From assembly GCA_963662865.1 (NCBI GenBank), contig OY759969.1:496001-560000 (forward strand): a stretch of DNA of 64,000 nt. The letters are read 5' to 3'. A model generated the notes under the pieces. The model saw only the letters and a program-made list of their open reading frames with translations, ran no database searches and was not told the origin of the DNA. Shown here piece by piece: positions 24,831 through 39,800 of this stretch; position 1 is the first letter of the stretch; each line of letters opens with the position of its first letter. The position numbers and the translations under genes are program-made. The stretch is from JAJDYQ01 sp963662865. GTDB taxonomy: Bacteria > Pseudomonadota > Gammaproteobacteria > JAJDYQ01.

Positions 24831-27800
24831 ATGAGGCCTCAGGGATATAGCGGACGTAACATGACACACACCGGCGGCGCTGGCGCCGGCATGGATGCGG
24901 CCGCCCGCAGCCGGTGGTTCAATGTGCAATCGGCCCTGCTGTTGCTGGCGCTGCTGACCGGTTTTGCCCCCGGTGCCGCCGCGCAGAGCGTGGACATTGG
25001 TTCGGCCAGCGTCACGGTCGCCGAGGATGGTGACGCAGAAGGCGGCACGGCCGCATACACGGTGGAACTGGGCACACAGCCAGCCGGTAATGTCGAGATT
25101 ACGGTGGCATCCGATACGGCCACGGCGGCCACGGTAAGCCCGTTGATGCTGACGTTCACAAGCGCCAACTGGAACGCGGTGCAGACGGTGACGGTGACCG
25201 GAGTGGACGACGACACCGTCGGTGAGCGCACGGCGAGCATCGGCCATAGCATTGAAAGCGGCGACGGTATGGGCTATCCGGATGACGGCAGTCTGATCAT
25301 TGCCTCTGTGGATGTCACGATCACCGACGACGACGCGCCGGTAGTGGACTTCGCCAAGACCGAGGCCGTCGTAGACGAGTCTTCGGGCACGCACGATGTG
25401 GTGGTCAATCTGAGTCCGGCGCAGACCTCGGACACGACAATCACCTACACGGTGATCATCACGGGCACGGCGATAGCAGGCGAAGACTACGCCGCGCTGT
25501 CCGGCATGGTCGTGGTGCCTGCGAACATGACCAGCGCCGATCTCTCCGTGGTTCTCATCGATGACAGCGTCCCAGAGGACAACGCGCTGCTGAGGCTGAG
25601 GCTGACCGCTGGCGAGGGTTACACATTAGGCAGCCAGGTCACCTACGATCTGATCATCCGCAACGACGACGCGGCAGGCGTGACCATCACAGAGGCGGAC
25701 GCGGATACCATCGTCGCCGAGGCCGGTGGCACGAACACCTACAGCGTGGTGCTGGACACACAACCGTCCGACAGCGTGGAGATTACGGCGACCTCCGATA
25801 CGGCCACGGCGGCCACGGTGTCTCCGACCACCCTGACCTTCACCACGGCCAACTGGAATACGGCACAGATCGTCACGGTGACGGGCATGAACAACGACCG
25901 GGATGACGCCATGGACGCCCGCACGGCGACCATCAGCCACGGCGCGTCGTCCACAGACACCGATTACGGCGCCAGCCTCGAAATCGACGACGTGGAAGTG
26001 GAAGTCACCGACGACGACATGGCGGGCGTGACCATCAGCGAGACGGACGCAGATACCATAGTCACCGAGGCCGCTGGCACGGACGCCTACGGCGTGGTGC
26101 TGGACACGCAACCGGATGGCAACGTGGAGATTACGGCGACCTCCGGTACGGCCACGGCGGCCACGGTGTCTCCGACCACCCTGACGTTCACAAGCGCCAA
26201 CTGGAACACGGCGCAGACGGTGACGGTGACCGGAGTGGACGACGACGTTGACAACACCGGAGACGAACGCACGGCGAGCATTGGTCACCGCATCAGCAGC
26301 GGCGACAGTGGCAGCTACCCGGCAGGCGGTCTGAGTCTGGATTCGGTGAGCGTCACGGTGACCGACGACGACACGGATAGAGTGGACATCGGTTCGGCCG
26401 TTGTCACGGTTGGCGAGGATGACGGCACGGCCATGTACACGGTGGAACTGGGCACACGGCCAGCCGGTAATGTCGAGATTACGGTGGCATCCGATACGGC
26501 CACGGCGGCCACGGTAAACCCGCTGGTGCTGACGTTCACGATGACCAACTGGGACACGGCGCAGACGGTGACGGTGACCGGAGTGGACGACGTCCTTGAC
26601 AACCCTGGAGACGAACGCACGGCGAGCATTGGCCACAGCATCAGCAGCGGCGACAGTGGCCGCTACCCGACGGCTGGCCTGAGTCCGGCATCGGTGGACG
26701 TCACGGTGACCGACGACGACACGAGGGGCGTAGCGTTTGATCTGACACCGGGGTCAACGGATGTTGCCGACAGACTGGCGGTGGATGAAGGCGATACCGC
26801 GAGCTACACGGCGGTGCTGACGACCCGGCCGACGGGCGCTGTGACGGTGACGATCACGGGCCACACCGGCACCGACCTGACGCCGGCCCCGGCCAGCCTG
26901 ACCTTCACGGCGAGCGACTGGAACACAGAGCAGACGGTCACAGTGACCGCAGCGGGAGATGGCGACGCGGACAACGAACGTATCGTGCTGACACACACCC
27001 TCTCGGGCGCAGACTACGGTGCAGTGGCGGCAGGGCTGGTAGAGGTTGACATCACGGACGCCTTCCAGCTCACCGTTAGCACGACCGCGGTGACGGTTGG
27101 CGAGGCCGGCGGTACGGCCATGTACACGGTGGAATTGGGCAGGCAGCCGGCGGGCACGGTGGAGCTGACGGTGGCATCCGATACGGACACGGCGGCCACG
27201 GTGTCTCCGACCACCCTGAGGTTCACAAGCGCCAACTGGAACACGGCGCAGAGGGTGACGGTGACCGGAGTGGACGACGACATTGACAACGCCGGAGATG
27301 CACGCATGGCGACCCTCACGCACCGCGTCAGCAGCGGCGACGGCGCCGGTTACCCGACGGGCGTCGTGAGCCCGGTGACGGTGAGCGCCACGGTGACCGA
27401 CGACGATACGAGGGGACTGATGTTCGATCTGACACCGGGGTCGGATGATGACGTGTCCGAGGTGGCGCTCAATGAAGGCGATAGTGCGAGCTACACGGCG
27501 GTGCTGACAAGCGAACCGACGGGCGCGGTGACGGTTGCCATCATGGGACACCCCGACCTGACGCCGGCCCCGGGCAGCCTGACCTTCACGGCGAGCGACT
27601 GGGACACGGAGCAGACAGTCACAGTGACCGCGACCGATGACGCCAACGCGATCGACGAACGTATCGTGCTGACGCATACTGCCTCGGGCGCGGACTACGA
27701 CGCAGTGCAGGGAGAGGTCGCCGTTGACATCGAGGACACCTTTCCGCTCAGCGTCGCCGCGGCGCAGGTTGCCGAGGGCGGTGACCTTGAGTTCACGGTC

Positions 27801-30800
27801 AGCCTGCGTAGTCCGGCCCCCGCCGGCGGCTTGCAGATCCGCTATGCCACGGTTGACGGACGCGGGCTGGATAGCGACGCCGACTACCAGATTGCCACCG
27901 GCGGCGTGGACTACACCGTCATCCCGGCCAGTACCCTGACCATTGCCGAGGGCGATAGCGAGGCGACCATCACGGTATCCACCACGGACGACAACATCTA
28001 CGAGTCGGCCCACTACCTGACGCTGATGCTGAACGACATCCGTGGCCAGTTTAACGTCGGCGGCACCACAGCGACCTTTACCCTGGACGCGGCGGTCGCC
28101 TCGGCGGTGGGCACCATCACGGACCTTGACGACCGACCGACGGTCGAATTCGACATGGGCACCTTCAGCGTCAGCGAGCGTAACTCGGCGGAGGTGCGGG
28201 TGCGGAGGGCCTCCCGTCCCGTCAGTCTGGTGCCGACCCGGGTGACGTTCACCATCAGAGACTCTACCGCCACGAGGGCCGGCGGCGACTACGCGGGTCC
28301 GGACTCGATTACGCTGTTCTTTCCCCCTCACACTGCTACCCAGACCTTCAGCATCCAGGGCGCCCGCATACCGATTTTGCAGAACAATGTATTTGAAAGA
28401 TCAAAGAGCTTTATTGTAATACTTGATAACAACCTGGAGCATGTGACGTTGGGGTTTAGGTCGCTTAGTGCAGTCACCATACTTGACGATGACCAGCCGA
28501 GGGTCGGTATTACCGCGGACATGAACCGCATCACCGAAGGCGCAACGGCCACGTTTACCTTAGAGATATCAAACCCCGCGCAGGAGGCCCAGACCTTCAG
28601 GCTTCGTCTGACCACGCAGGGCGACTTCATTACCCCGGCGACGGTGCCCGTGGTGCTGCCTGCGGGTCAGACGCGGGTCACCTACCGCCTGCCCACCGTC
28701 GGTGATAATGTTGACGAGTCGGACGGTCGGGTGACGGTAGAGATACCGAACTCCGGTCTGCCGGTGCCCACTCAATGGACTATCAGAGACGGTAGAGAGA
28801 GCGCGACGGTGATGGTATTGGACGACGACGGCGTTCCGACGGTTGGCATAGCGGCCGACCATGGCCAGGTCAGCGAGTCCGACGGCGCACGGGCGGTGTA
28901 CACGGTCACGGTCAGCCCGCCCCCGTCGGGTACGCTGGACGTATCGGTGGTCGTCAGCGAGGACAGCGACTTTATTGCCGAAACCGATGAGCGCGTCCAC
29001 ACGGTCACCATAGACAGCAGCGGCCGCGGTCAACTGAGTCTGCCGCTGGTCAACGACGGATTGGACGAGGCCGACGGCATGATCACGGCGGCCATCGCCA
29101 CCGACGACGCCTATCGGTTGTCGCGGTTCCCGGACGAGATAGCGGCCACGGTGGAGGTATGGGACGACGACGGTACGACGCCCGGTCTGGCTATTGCCAG
29201 CGGGGCGTCCTTGGTGTTCGAGGGCAGTGAGGCCTTCATCAGTCTATTGTTGACAACCGCCCCGAGGGAGGATGTCACGGTCACCATCAGCGGTCACGCC
29301 GACACCGGCCTGACCCTGTCTCCGTCCAGCCTGACCTTCACGTCGGCCAACTGGAACACGGATCAGGATGTCTTTCTGAATTCGAGAGCGGATGCCAACC
29401 TGGAAAACGAGATGGTGACGCTGACGTACCGTGCTCGAGGCGATAACAATCGCTACGATAATGTGCGGCTCGATACCGTGATCACGCTCGTCGACAGCGG
29501 CACGGCGGTCGGCGTGACGCTCAGTCGTTCCGGCGTCACGGTGAATGAAGCCAGCGGCACGGGCGCCTACACCGTGGTGCTGGACACGCAACCGACCGGC
29601 GACGTGGAGATTGCGGTGACGTCCACCGATGAGAGCGTGGCGACCGTGGCGCCGGCCTCGCTGAGCTTCACGACGGGCAACTGGAACACGGCACAGACGG
29701 TGACGGTGACGGGTATTGCGGACACGGTTCACAATCTCGGCGACCGACGCGAGGCGAGCATCAGCCACGCCATCAGCACCGCCAACGACGGCGGTGGTTA
29801 CACAGCGGCTCTGGAGATTGACGAGGTGACGGTGACGGTGACGGACGACGATGGACAGGCCCTGATATTGGCCCCGGCGGTGGTCTCGATCACGGAGGGC
29901 GTTACCAGCGCGGCGAGGAACAGCTACCGGGTGCGGCTGACGGACCGGCCGTCGGCGAACGTCACGGTGGTGATCACGGGCAATCCGTCCGGTCTGACGC
30001 TGAGCCGTTCGAGGCTGACCTTCACGAGGAGTAACTGGAACAGGGAGCAGGCGGTGACCCTGATATCGAATGACGACAACGCGGTGGACGAAGTGGTCAT
30101 GCTCAGGCACACGCCCTCGGGAGGCGGCTACAGTGTAGCGGACGCTGTCACGGTCATGGTGACGGACATTGACGAGACGGGGCTGAACTTCACTGCGGAG
30201 CGGTTATCGATGGACGAGAACGGCAGCGTCAGCTACGCAGTGACGCTGGCGAGCGAACCGACGGCGGCCGTGACGGTGAGGGTCAGTGACAACCCGGATC
30301 ATCTGATGTTGAGCCGTTCCAGCCTGACATTCACGACGGGTAACTGGAACACGGCGCAGACGATCACGCTGACCGGATCGGAAGACAGTAACGCGGTGGA
30401 CGATACGCTCACGCTCACCCACACGGCGTCCGGGGGAGATTACGATGGAGTGACAGGCGAAGTGTCGGTCACGGTCGAGGAAGACCGCCCGAGTCTGGCG
30501 CTGAGTGAGAGCTTGATTGAGCTGCAAGAGGGCGACAGCGGCACCTACACGGTGGTGCTGACGGAACAACCGGTGGCGACCGTGGAGGTAGCGATCACGG
30601 GCGACCTTGCGGGTCTGATGCGGAGCCGTTCCAGCCTGAGCTTCACGAGGGGTAACTGGAACAGGCCACAGGAGATCACGCTGACGGCGCTTGAGGACAG
30701 CGACGGTGCAAGCGCCATGGGGCGTCTGGCGCACGCGGCCTCAAGCGGCGGTTTTTTTCTGGGAGTGAGCGATCTGCAGGTCAGGGTGGCCGACGACGAG

Positions 30801-33800
30801 GCGGGCCTGGTGTTTTCTTCGGCGGATTTATCGTTGATTGAAGATTCCTCGACGGCCTACACGGTGCGGCTGGCAGGGGCCCCGACGGGCACCGTCAATG
30901 TTGCGATCAGTGCGTCCGTAGCGGAGCTGAGCCCGCAGCGGCCTGGCATTGAGTTTACGCCGACCAACTGGATGGTGCCGCAGAGGGTCACGGTGTCGGC
31001 GGGTACGGACACCAACACCATAGACGACAGGGCGACGCTGACGCACACGGCCTCGGGAGGCGGCTACGATGCGCTTACGGGCGAGTTGCCGGTCACGTTA
31101 ATTGACAGCGGCAGGGCTGCGAATGTGATCGTCAGCGAGACCGCGGTCACGGTTGACGAGGCGGGCGGCACAGCCGGTTACACCGTGTTGCTGGCCTCGC
31201 CGCCGGTTGGCGAAGTGGTCATTACGGCGACCACGGACATGCCGTCGGTGGCGGCGGTGAGCCCTGTGCGCCTGAGCTTCACGACGGATAACTGGCAGGT
31301 GCCGCAGGCGGTGACGGTGACGGGCATTAACGACGACAGCGACAACCCCGGCGATAGTCGCACGGCGACCATTGCCCACGCCATTGCCATGGGCGACGGC
31401 GGCGCCTACCCGGTGAGCGGGCTGAGCCCGGCGGCGCTGACGGTCACGGTGACAGACGATGACGATGGCGATACGCCCGCCCTGGTGTTCGCCCCGGCGA
31501 TAGTCTCGGTGACCGAAGGTGCCGCCACGAACTACACGGTGGCGCTGTCGACGGTGCCGACGGCGTCGGTGACGGTGGCGATCAGCGGCGATTCCGGTAC
31601 CGACCTGACGCTCGACGGCATGAGCCTGACGTTCACGACGGTCAACTGGGACACGCCACAGACGGTGATGGTGAGCGCGGGTGAGGACGACGATATGGAC
31701 GACGACCGCGTGATGCTGACGCACACGGCCTCGGCCGGGGGTTACAACTCGGTGACGGGTCAGGTAGCGGTTCGCGTGACGGACGACGACTTTTTGCTCA
31801 GTCTGGCCGCGGCCACGGTGGCCGAGGGCGGCGATCTCGAGTTTACGGTCACCCTGCCAACCCCGGCAGCGGGAGACCTCACGGTGAGTTATGTGACGAC
31901 CGCCGGTCGCGGCATTGCCGCAGACGCGGACTACCGGTTGGCCACGGGTAGCGAGGACGGTTCCGGCGAGGACTACACCATCCCGTCCGGGACGCTCACC
32001 ATTGATTCGGGAGACACCAGCGGCACCATCACGGTGCCCACCCGGGAAGACGACAGCTACGAGTCGGATCACTACATGACGCTGACGCTGACCGGCATCC
32101 GCGGACGCTTCACCATAGACGGATTTGCCGGCGACTTTACCATCGGAGCGATGGATGTTGCGGCGGTGGGCACCATCACGGACGCGGCCGACCGACCGCA
32201 GATCACGATAGAGGCGGCCGAGGTTTATGAGGAAGACGGCCTGGCGAGTTTCGTGCTGACCAGGATCGGTGTCAGCCTGGTGCCGATTGAGGTGCGCTAC
32301 GCCAGCGGTGCCGGCACCAATGTGCAGCCGGACGCGGACTACACGCCGGTTGACGGCACGCTGGTTTTTGCCACGGAGGAGACAGCAAAGACGGTTGACG
32401 TGCCGATTGTGGACGACGCAGTGTATGAAGGGCCGCAGACCGTTTCGGTGATGTTTGAGACGGGCGAGCATGCGATGCTGGCGGATCCCGTCATAGAAGC
32501 GGCCATTGTGGACACGCAGGATTTGCCGACGGTCCGAGTGGTCGCGGACATGGCCGGCGTCACCGAGGGCACGTCGGCGACGTTCACCGTGTCGGCATCA
32601 AACGCCGCGTCGACGGACGGTACGGTCACATTTGACCTGTCGGTGGGTGGCGCGTTCTTTGCGGCGGACATCGATGACAGGATAATAGTGGATCTCGATG
32701 CGGGGGAGACGCAGGCGTCGATAGAAGTGGCTACGCTGTCGGATACGAACGACGAGCAGGACGGTCGAGTGACGCTGACGCTGGTGGCGAGCAACCGTTA
32801 TGAGATTGCGCCGGATGGCGGTACGGCGACGGTGCGGGTCATGGACGACGACGGCCTGCCGACGGTCGGCATCGCCGCGGTTGAGGACGTGACCGAGGCC
32901 AGCGGCGCCCAGGCGGTGTACACGATCACGGTCAGCCCGGCGCCGACGACTTCGCTGGATGTGTCGGTGAATGTCAGCGAGCAAGGCGACTTCATTGCCG
33001 CCGCCGATGAGCGCAGCTACACGGTCAGCGTGGGCAGCGGCGGCACGGCGCAGCTGGCTATCGACATCGTCAACGACCAGGGGGACGAGGCGGACGGCAC
33101 GGTCACCGCGACGATCGCCGCCAACGCCGCCTATGTGGTGGCGCTGGAACCGGACAACGCGGCGGCGGTCAGCGTAACGGACGACGACAGCACCCCTCCC
33201 GGCCTGCGGTTTTCTGAGCGGATGCTGAGTGTGGACGAGGGCGACGGCATCGGCTACGGCGTGAGGCTGGCCGGCACCCCGACGGCGGCGGTGACGGTGG
33301 CGGTGACGGGCATCCCGGATGACCTGATGGCAGACGAGACCAGCCTGACCTTTACGGCCAGCGGCTGGAACACGGCGCAGACGATCACGATCACGGCGGC
33401 TGAAGATGCCGACGCGATGGACGAGATGGCGGTGACGCTGACGCACACGGCCACGGGGGGTGACTACGATTTGGTGACGGGCGAGGTGACAGTGACGGTT
33501 GCAGACGACGACGAGCCGGGCCTGAGACTGGCACCGGACAGGGTCTCGGTGACCGAGGGTGGTGCCGGTGCCGGTTACACGGTGAGGCTGACGAGCGAGC
33601 CGTCGGCAATGGTGACGGTGGCCATCACGGGCAACCCGGATGACTTGATGCTGGATGAGACCCGTCTGCTGTTTACGCCGGGCAACTGGAACGCGGTGCA
33701 GACGGTGACGGTGACGGCGTCGGAAGACGACGATGGCATGAACGATACGGTGACGCTGACGCATACGGCCTCGGGAGGTGACTACGGCCTGGTGAGAGGC

Positions 33801-36800
33801 GAAGTGGCGGTGCTGATTGCCGACAACGACGTGGGTCTGGTGCTCAATCCGACGGAGCTGACGGTGATGGAGGGCAGCACCGAGGCCTACACGGTGCGGC
33901 TGACGACCGAACCGACGGCGGCGGTGACGGTGGCGGTGACGGGCAATCCCGAGGGTCTGACGCTGGATGAGACCAGTCTGACCTTTACGGCCAGCAACTG
34001 GGACACGGCGCAGACCATCACGGTGAGCGCCGGACAGGACGCCGACGCGGTAGACACAATGGCGGCGACGCTGACGCACACGGCGTCGGCAGGTGGTTAC
34101 GATAGGGTCACGGGCGGGGTCGTGGTCACGGTCATGGATGACGACGAGGGGGGGCTGGTGCTCAACCCGACATCGCTGGCGCTGACCGAAGGCGGCAGCT
34201 TGAGCTACACGGCGGTGCTGACGGCCCGACCGGTGGTAGCCGCCATGACGATTCAGATCACGGGTGATGCCGGCACCGATCTGACCCTGAGCACGACCAG
34301 CCTGACGTTTACGAGTGGCAACTGGGACACGGCGCAGACGGTGACGGCGACGGCAGCGGCGGACCCCGACCCGGCGGACGATCGCGTCACGCTGACGCAC
34401 GCGGCCCTGATTGGTGGTTATGTCTCGGTCGTGGGCGAGTTGCCGGTCGCGGTGAGCGATCCGGGCGAGGGTGGCCTGGTGTTCACGCCGGAGCGGCTCG
34501 ATGCGGTGGAGGGCACCACGGCTACCTACACGGTGGCGCTGACGGTTGCACCGGCGAGTGCTGTGACGGTCGGCATCGAGGTGAGCGGGGCCCCCGGTGT
34601 GTCGGTGGATTCGGCCAGCCTGGTTTTCACGACCACCGACTGGATGGTGGCGCAAACGGTCATGGTGCCGGTGGGTACGGACACCAATGCGGTGGATGAG
34701 ACGGCGATTGTGAGGCACACCGCCAGCGGTGGTGGCTACGATACGGTGACGGGCGAGGTGCGGGTCACGGTCAGCGACGACGACGCGGTGGGCCTGGTGC
34801 TTGACCCGACATTGCTGACGCTGGCCGAAGGCGGCAGCGAGCGCTACACGGTGACGCTGGCGAGCGAACCGACGGTGGACGTAATCGTGGCGATTGCCGG
34901 GGCGGGTGACGGCCTGACGCTGAGCGCCTCGCGCCTGACGTTCATGCCGGAAAACTGGGACACGGGGCAGGCGATCACGGTGACGGCGGGCCAGGACAAT
35001 GACATGGTCAACAACAGTGCGATACTGACGCACAGGGCGGCGGGCGGCGAATATAACGCGGTGAGCGGGACGCTCGATGTGACGGTGGCGGACAGCGCCG
35101 CGGGTGTGACGGCCAATCGGGTTCGCGCCACGCTCGGCGAGGGCGATTCGACGGGCTATACCCTGATGCTGAACACGCAGCCGGCGGCGGACGTGACGGT
35201 GGGCGTGACCAGCGACGACACCGATGTGGTCACGGTGGATAGTGCGAGCCTGATGTTCACGCCGAGCAACTGGGATACGCCGCAGACCGTGACGGTGACC
35301 GGCGTTGACGACGCCATCAACAATCCCGGTGGTGTGCGCACGGCGGTCATTCGCCACGCCGTTACCACCGGCGACGGCGGCGACTATCCGGATACGCTGG
35401 ACATTGACGGGGTGACGGTCACGGTCAGCGACGACGATGTGCCGTCGATTTCGGTTGCGCCGGCCAACTCGGTGATCACCGAGGGCGGTAACGCCCGCTT
35501 TGTCGTGACCGCCAGCCCGGCGCCCAGCACGGATCTGACGATCAATGTGGCGGTGGCGGTGGCCGAGGTGCCGGGCGGCGGCTTTGTGGAACCCACAGAG
35601 GCGGGTCGTCGGGTAGTGATGCTGCCGGTCGGTGAGACCTCGTTGACCTACACGGTGCCCACGCAGGGCGACGACCTCGACGAACCCGATGGCCGGGTGA
35701 GCGTGACCGTCAACGACGGCGACGGCTATCAGGTGGGTGACCCGGCCATGGCGACGGTGACGGTGAGAGACGACGAACGAACGCAGCTAGTAGGGAGTTC
35801 TATAGCGGTGTCGCGCACGGCCATTGCCGAGTCCGGCGCCAACAACTCGGCGGATATCACCTTGACGCTCGTCCAGCCGCTGGTGGCGGGTCAGGAGCTG
35901 TTTATCCCCCTAAGCATAACTGGCTTCGGTAGTGCCCCAAGAGCCGTCGCGAACACGCACTTCACACTGGGGCTCAAGGCGGGTGCGGCCAATAGCGGCG
36001 TGACCCTGCTGACCTCGGGCACGCACCCCGTGGGCGTGACGACGGTCACGGCGTCCGCGCAGGATCCGCTGGTGCGGTTTGCCGGCGCCGGTGCCCGGGT
36101 GGCGGAGCTGGAGCTGACCGCGCTCAACAACAACGACCCGGAGGAGACGCGTGCAGCGTTTATCGTTACAGGTACAGGTACAGGTCGTAGTCAGCACGGC
36201 CTGGGCGGCGGCGGTCAGGAGACTCGTACTGTTTCTCCAGCTGGAATTTTCATCATTGACGACGATGGCCCCTCTACGGCCTCAATAACATGGACTCGGA
36301 ACCCTTTTCCTTCCGTACTAGAGGACGAAGGCCCCTTTCAGCCGGTCGTCACGCTCTCACGGGCGCTCGTCAACGACCTGGAGATACCGCTGCAATTCAC
36401 CGATGAGACCGCCACCGTCGGCGAGGATTATCAACCACCTGCCGTGCTCATCGTCCCGGGCGGATCCACTACTGCTTTCGCCAGCATCACTATATTGGAT
36501 GACGATGTCGCAGAGGGAAGAGAGACCTTCAGGGTGGCCTTCGACCTGGCCAACCTGCCGGAGGGTGTGACTGTGGCTGCTGACGGCATCACCGAGGCGA
36601 GTCTCATTATAGTTGATAACGACAGTGCGGGGCTGAGTCTTGCGCCGGAGAACCTGAGAGTGGATGAGGGCGGCAGCGCCGGTTATACGGTGGCCCTGAC
36701 GAGCGAGCCGGTGAGCGAGGTGACGGTCGAGGTCACGGGTCACGCCGCCACCGACCTGACGCTGACGCCGGCCCCGACCAGCCTGACGTTCACGTCGGCC

Positions 36801-39800
36801 AACTGGAACGCGGGGCAGACGGTGACGGTGACGGCGGCTGTGGACGGCGACGCAAGCGACGACACGGTGACGCTGACCCATACGACGGATTCAATGGACA
36901 GCAACTACGCCGCGGTGACGGTGGACACGACGGTGACCATCACCGACGCCGATGCCCCCGGCGTGATTATCAGCCGGGCCGCCGTCGGTGACAGCGGCGA
37001 GATCGGCGAGGCCAGCGGTGCCGACAGCTACACCGTCAGGCTGAACACGGCACCGGCCATTGACACCGTCATCACGGTCACCTCCGACAGGCCCGCGACG
37101 GCGATGGTGAGCCCGACCAGCCTGCTGTTCACGCCGAGCAACTGGAGCACGGAGCAGGTTGTGACGGTGACCGGTATTGACGACCGCATCGACAACCTCG
37201 ACGACCGGCGCATGGCGCTTATCGGTCACCGCATTGCAGCCGGCGACGGCGACGGTGGCGGCTACCCGGATGGCCTGGACATTGCGGGTGTGACGGTGAC
37301 GGTCACCGACGACGATACGGCGGATGTGACCCTCAGCACGACGGGCGTCATGGTGGCCGAGGACGGCGGCATGGACAGCTACACGGTGGTGCTGGACACG
37401 CAACCGGCCAGTGACGTGGTGATTGATATCCGAGCGGCCATGCCGGGCGTGACGACGGCTCCGACGGCGCTGACGTTCACGTCGAGTGACTGGGAGGCGG
37501 CACAGACGGTGACGGTCATGGGAGTTGACGACGCCATCGACAATGACATCCGCATGGTGCCGCTGCGTCACTTCATTACCACCGGGGCACGGGGTTATCC
37601 GCGCGGTGCAAGCGGCGATGTTGTGACCGTGACGGTGGTGGGCGACAACGATGCCGTGCTGGGACTGCGATTTTCGACGCTGGTTGTGGAGTTGGATGAA
37701 GGGGCCAGCACCCCCTACACGGTGGCGCTGGGCAGCGAGCCGACAACGGAGGTGACGGTGACGATCAGCGGTCACGGCGGCACCGATCTGACGCCGGATG
37801 TGGCCGGCCTGACGTTCACGACGGACAACTGGGACAGGCCGCAGACGGTGACGCTGACGGCGGGTCAGGATGCCGACGCCGACGACGACACGGCGACGCT
37901 GACGCACACGGCTGCGGGTGGAGACTATGACTTGATCATCGCCACGGTGGCGGTCACGGTGACGGACGACGAGCGTCCGAGGCTGTTGTTATCCGACACG
38001 ACGGTGAGTATGGACGAGGGCACTACCACGACCTATACGGTGGCGCTGGGCAGCGAGCCGACGGCGGCTGTGACGGTCACCATCAGCGGTCATGACGGCC
38101 TCGCCCTGGAGCTGGACGCGACCCGTTTGCTGTTCACGACGGGCAACTGGGATACGCCGCAGGTGGTGACGTTGACCGCGAATCAGGACGCCGGCGGCCG
38201 CGACGATACGGTGACGCTGACGCACACGGCGGCGGGCGGTAGCTATGGTTCGGTCACGGGCAATGTGGTGGTCACGGTGATGGACGACGATATGCCGAGG
38301 CTGGCGTTCTCGATGACGGATGTGGATGTCGATGAAGGCACGACCACGATCTACACGGTGGTGCTGGCGAGCGAACCGACGGCGGCTGTGACGGTCACCA
38401 TCGGCGGCCATGGCGGCACCGATCTGACGCCGGATGTGGCCGGCCTGACGTTCACGACGGACAACTGGGATACGCCGCAGGCGGTGACATTGACCGCGGG
38501 TCAGGACGCCGACAGCCGCAACGATGTGGTGACGCTGACGCACACGGCGACGGGCGGCAACTATCGCCTGGTAACGGGCGCTGTGGCGGTCACGATTACG
38601 GACGACGATATGCCGAGGCTGTTGTTATCCGACACGACGGTGAGGATGGTCGAGGGCACTACCACGACCTATACGGTGGCGCTGGCCAGCGAACCGACGG
38701 CGGATGTGACGGTGACGATCAGCGGTCATGGCGGCACCGAGCTGATGCCGGATCTGAGCCGTCTGGTATTCACGACGAGAGACTGGGGCACACCGCAGAC
38801 GGTGACGCTGACCGCGGGTCAGGATACCGACGGCGACAACGACACGGTGACGCTGACGCACACGGCGGCGGGTGGAGGTTATGGCGCGGTGACGGGCAAT
38901 GTGGTGGTCACGGTGACGGACGACGATATGCCGCCGAGCCTGGTGTTTTCGATGATGGCTGTGGATGTGGATGAAGGCACCGCCACCAGCACCCCCTACA
39001 CGGTGGCGCTGGCCAGCGAACCGACGGCGGATGTGACGGTGACGATCAGCGGTCATGGCGGCACCGAGCTGATGCCGGATCTGAGCCGTCTGGTATTCAC
39101 GACGAGAGACTGGGACACACCGCAGACGGTGACGCTGACCGCGGGTCAGGATACCGACGGCGACGACGACACGGTGATGCTGACGCACACGGCGGCGGGT
39201 GGAGGTTATGGCGCGGTGACGGGCGCGGTGACGGTCACGATCACGGACGACGACGATTCGGGCCTGACGGAGGAGATGGAGACGGCGCAGGCCATGTGGC
39301 TGCCGCGCTTCGGTCTGATGGCGGTGGAGCATATGCTGGGCGGTCTGGAGTATCGCTTTTCGGTGACCGACAGGCCGCCGGGTCTGTCGGGCAATGTGAG
39401 CGGCCTGCCGCGTGGTCGGGCGCTGAATGCCGACGCGGGTGGTGACGCACCGGGTTATGGCCTCGGAGTTGGCGGTTTCGGTCGGAGCGGTGCCGGCGGC
39501 GATGGCCTTGGCGCCGGTTCGATTGACCGGATGTTGAATCTGTCGAGGTCGCTGTCGCTGCGGGATATGCTGCGCGGCAGCCGCTTCCTGTACAGCGATC
39601 AGGACGGTGTTTCGGTGTGGGGTCAGACATCGTATTCGCGCTATGAGGATGCCCAGGGCGGTATCTCGGTGGACGGCGAGGTGACGACCGGTATGCTGGG
39701 CGTGGATAGCGACAACGGTCGGACGCTGCTGGGTCTGGCGCTGTCGTACAGCGACGGCGATGGCGACTGGCGCGGCGCCCTGGGTGGCGGTGGTTTGTCG

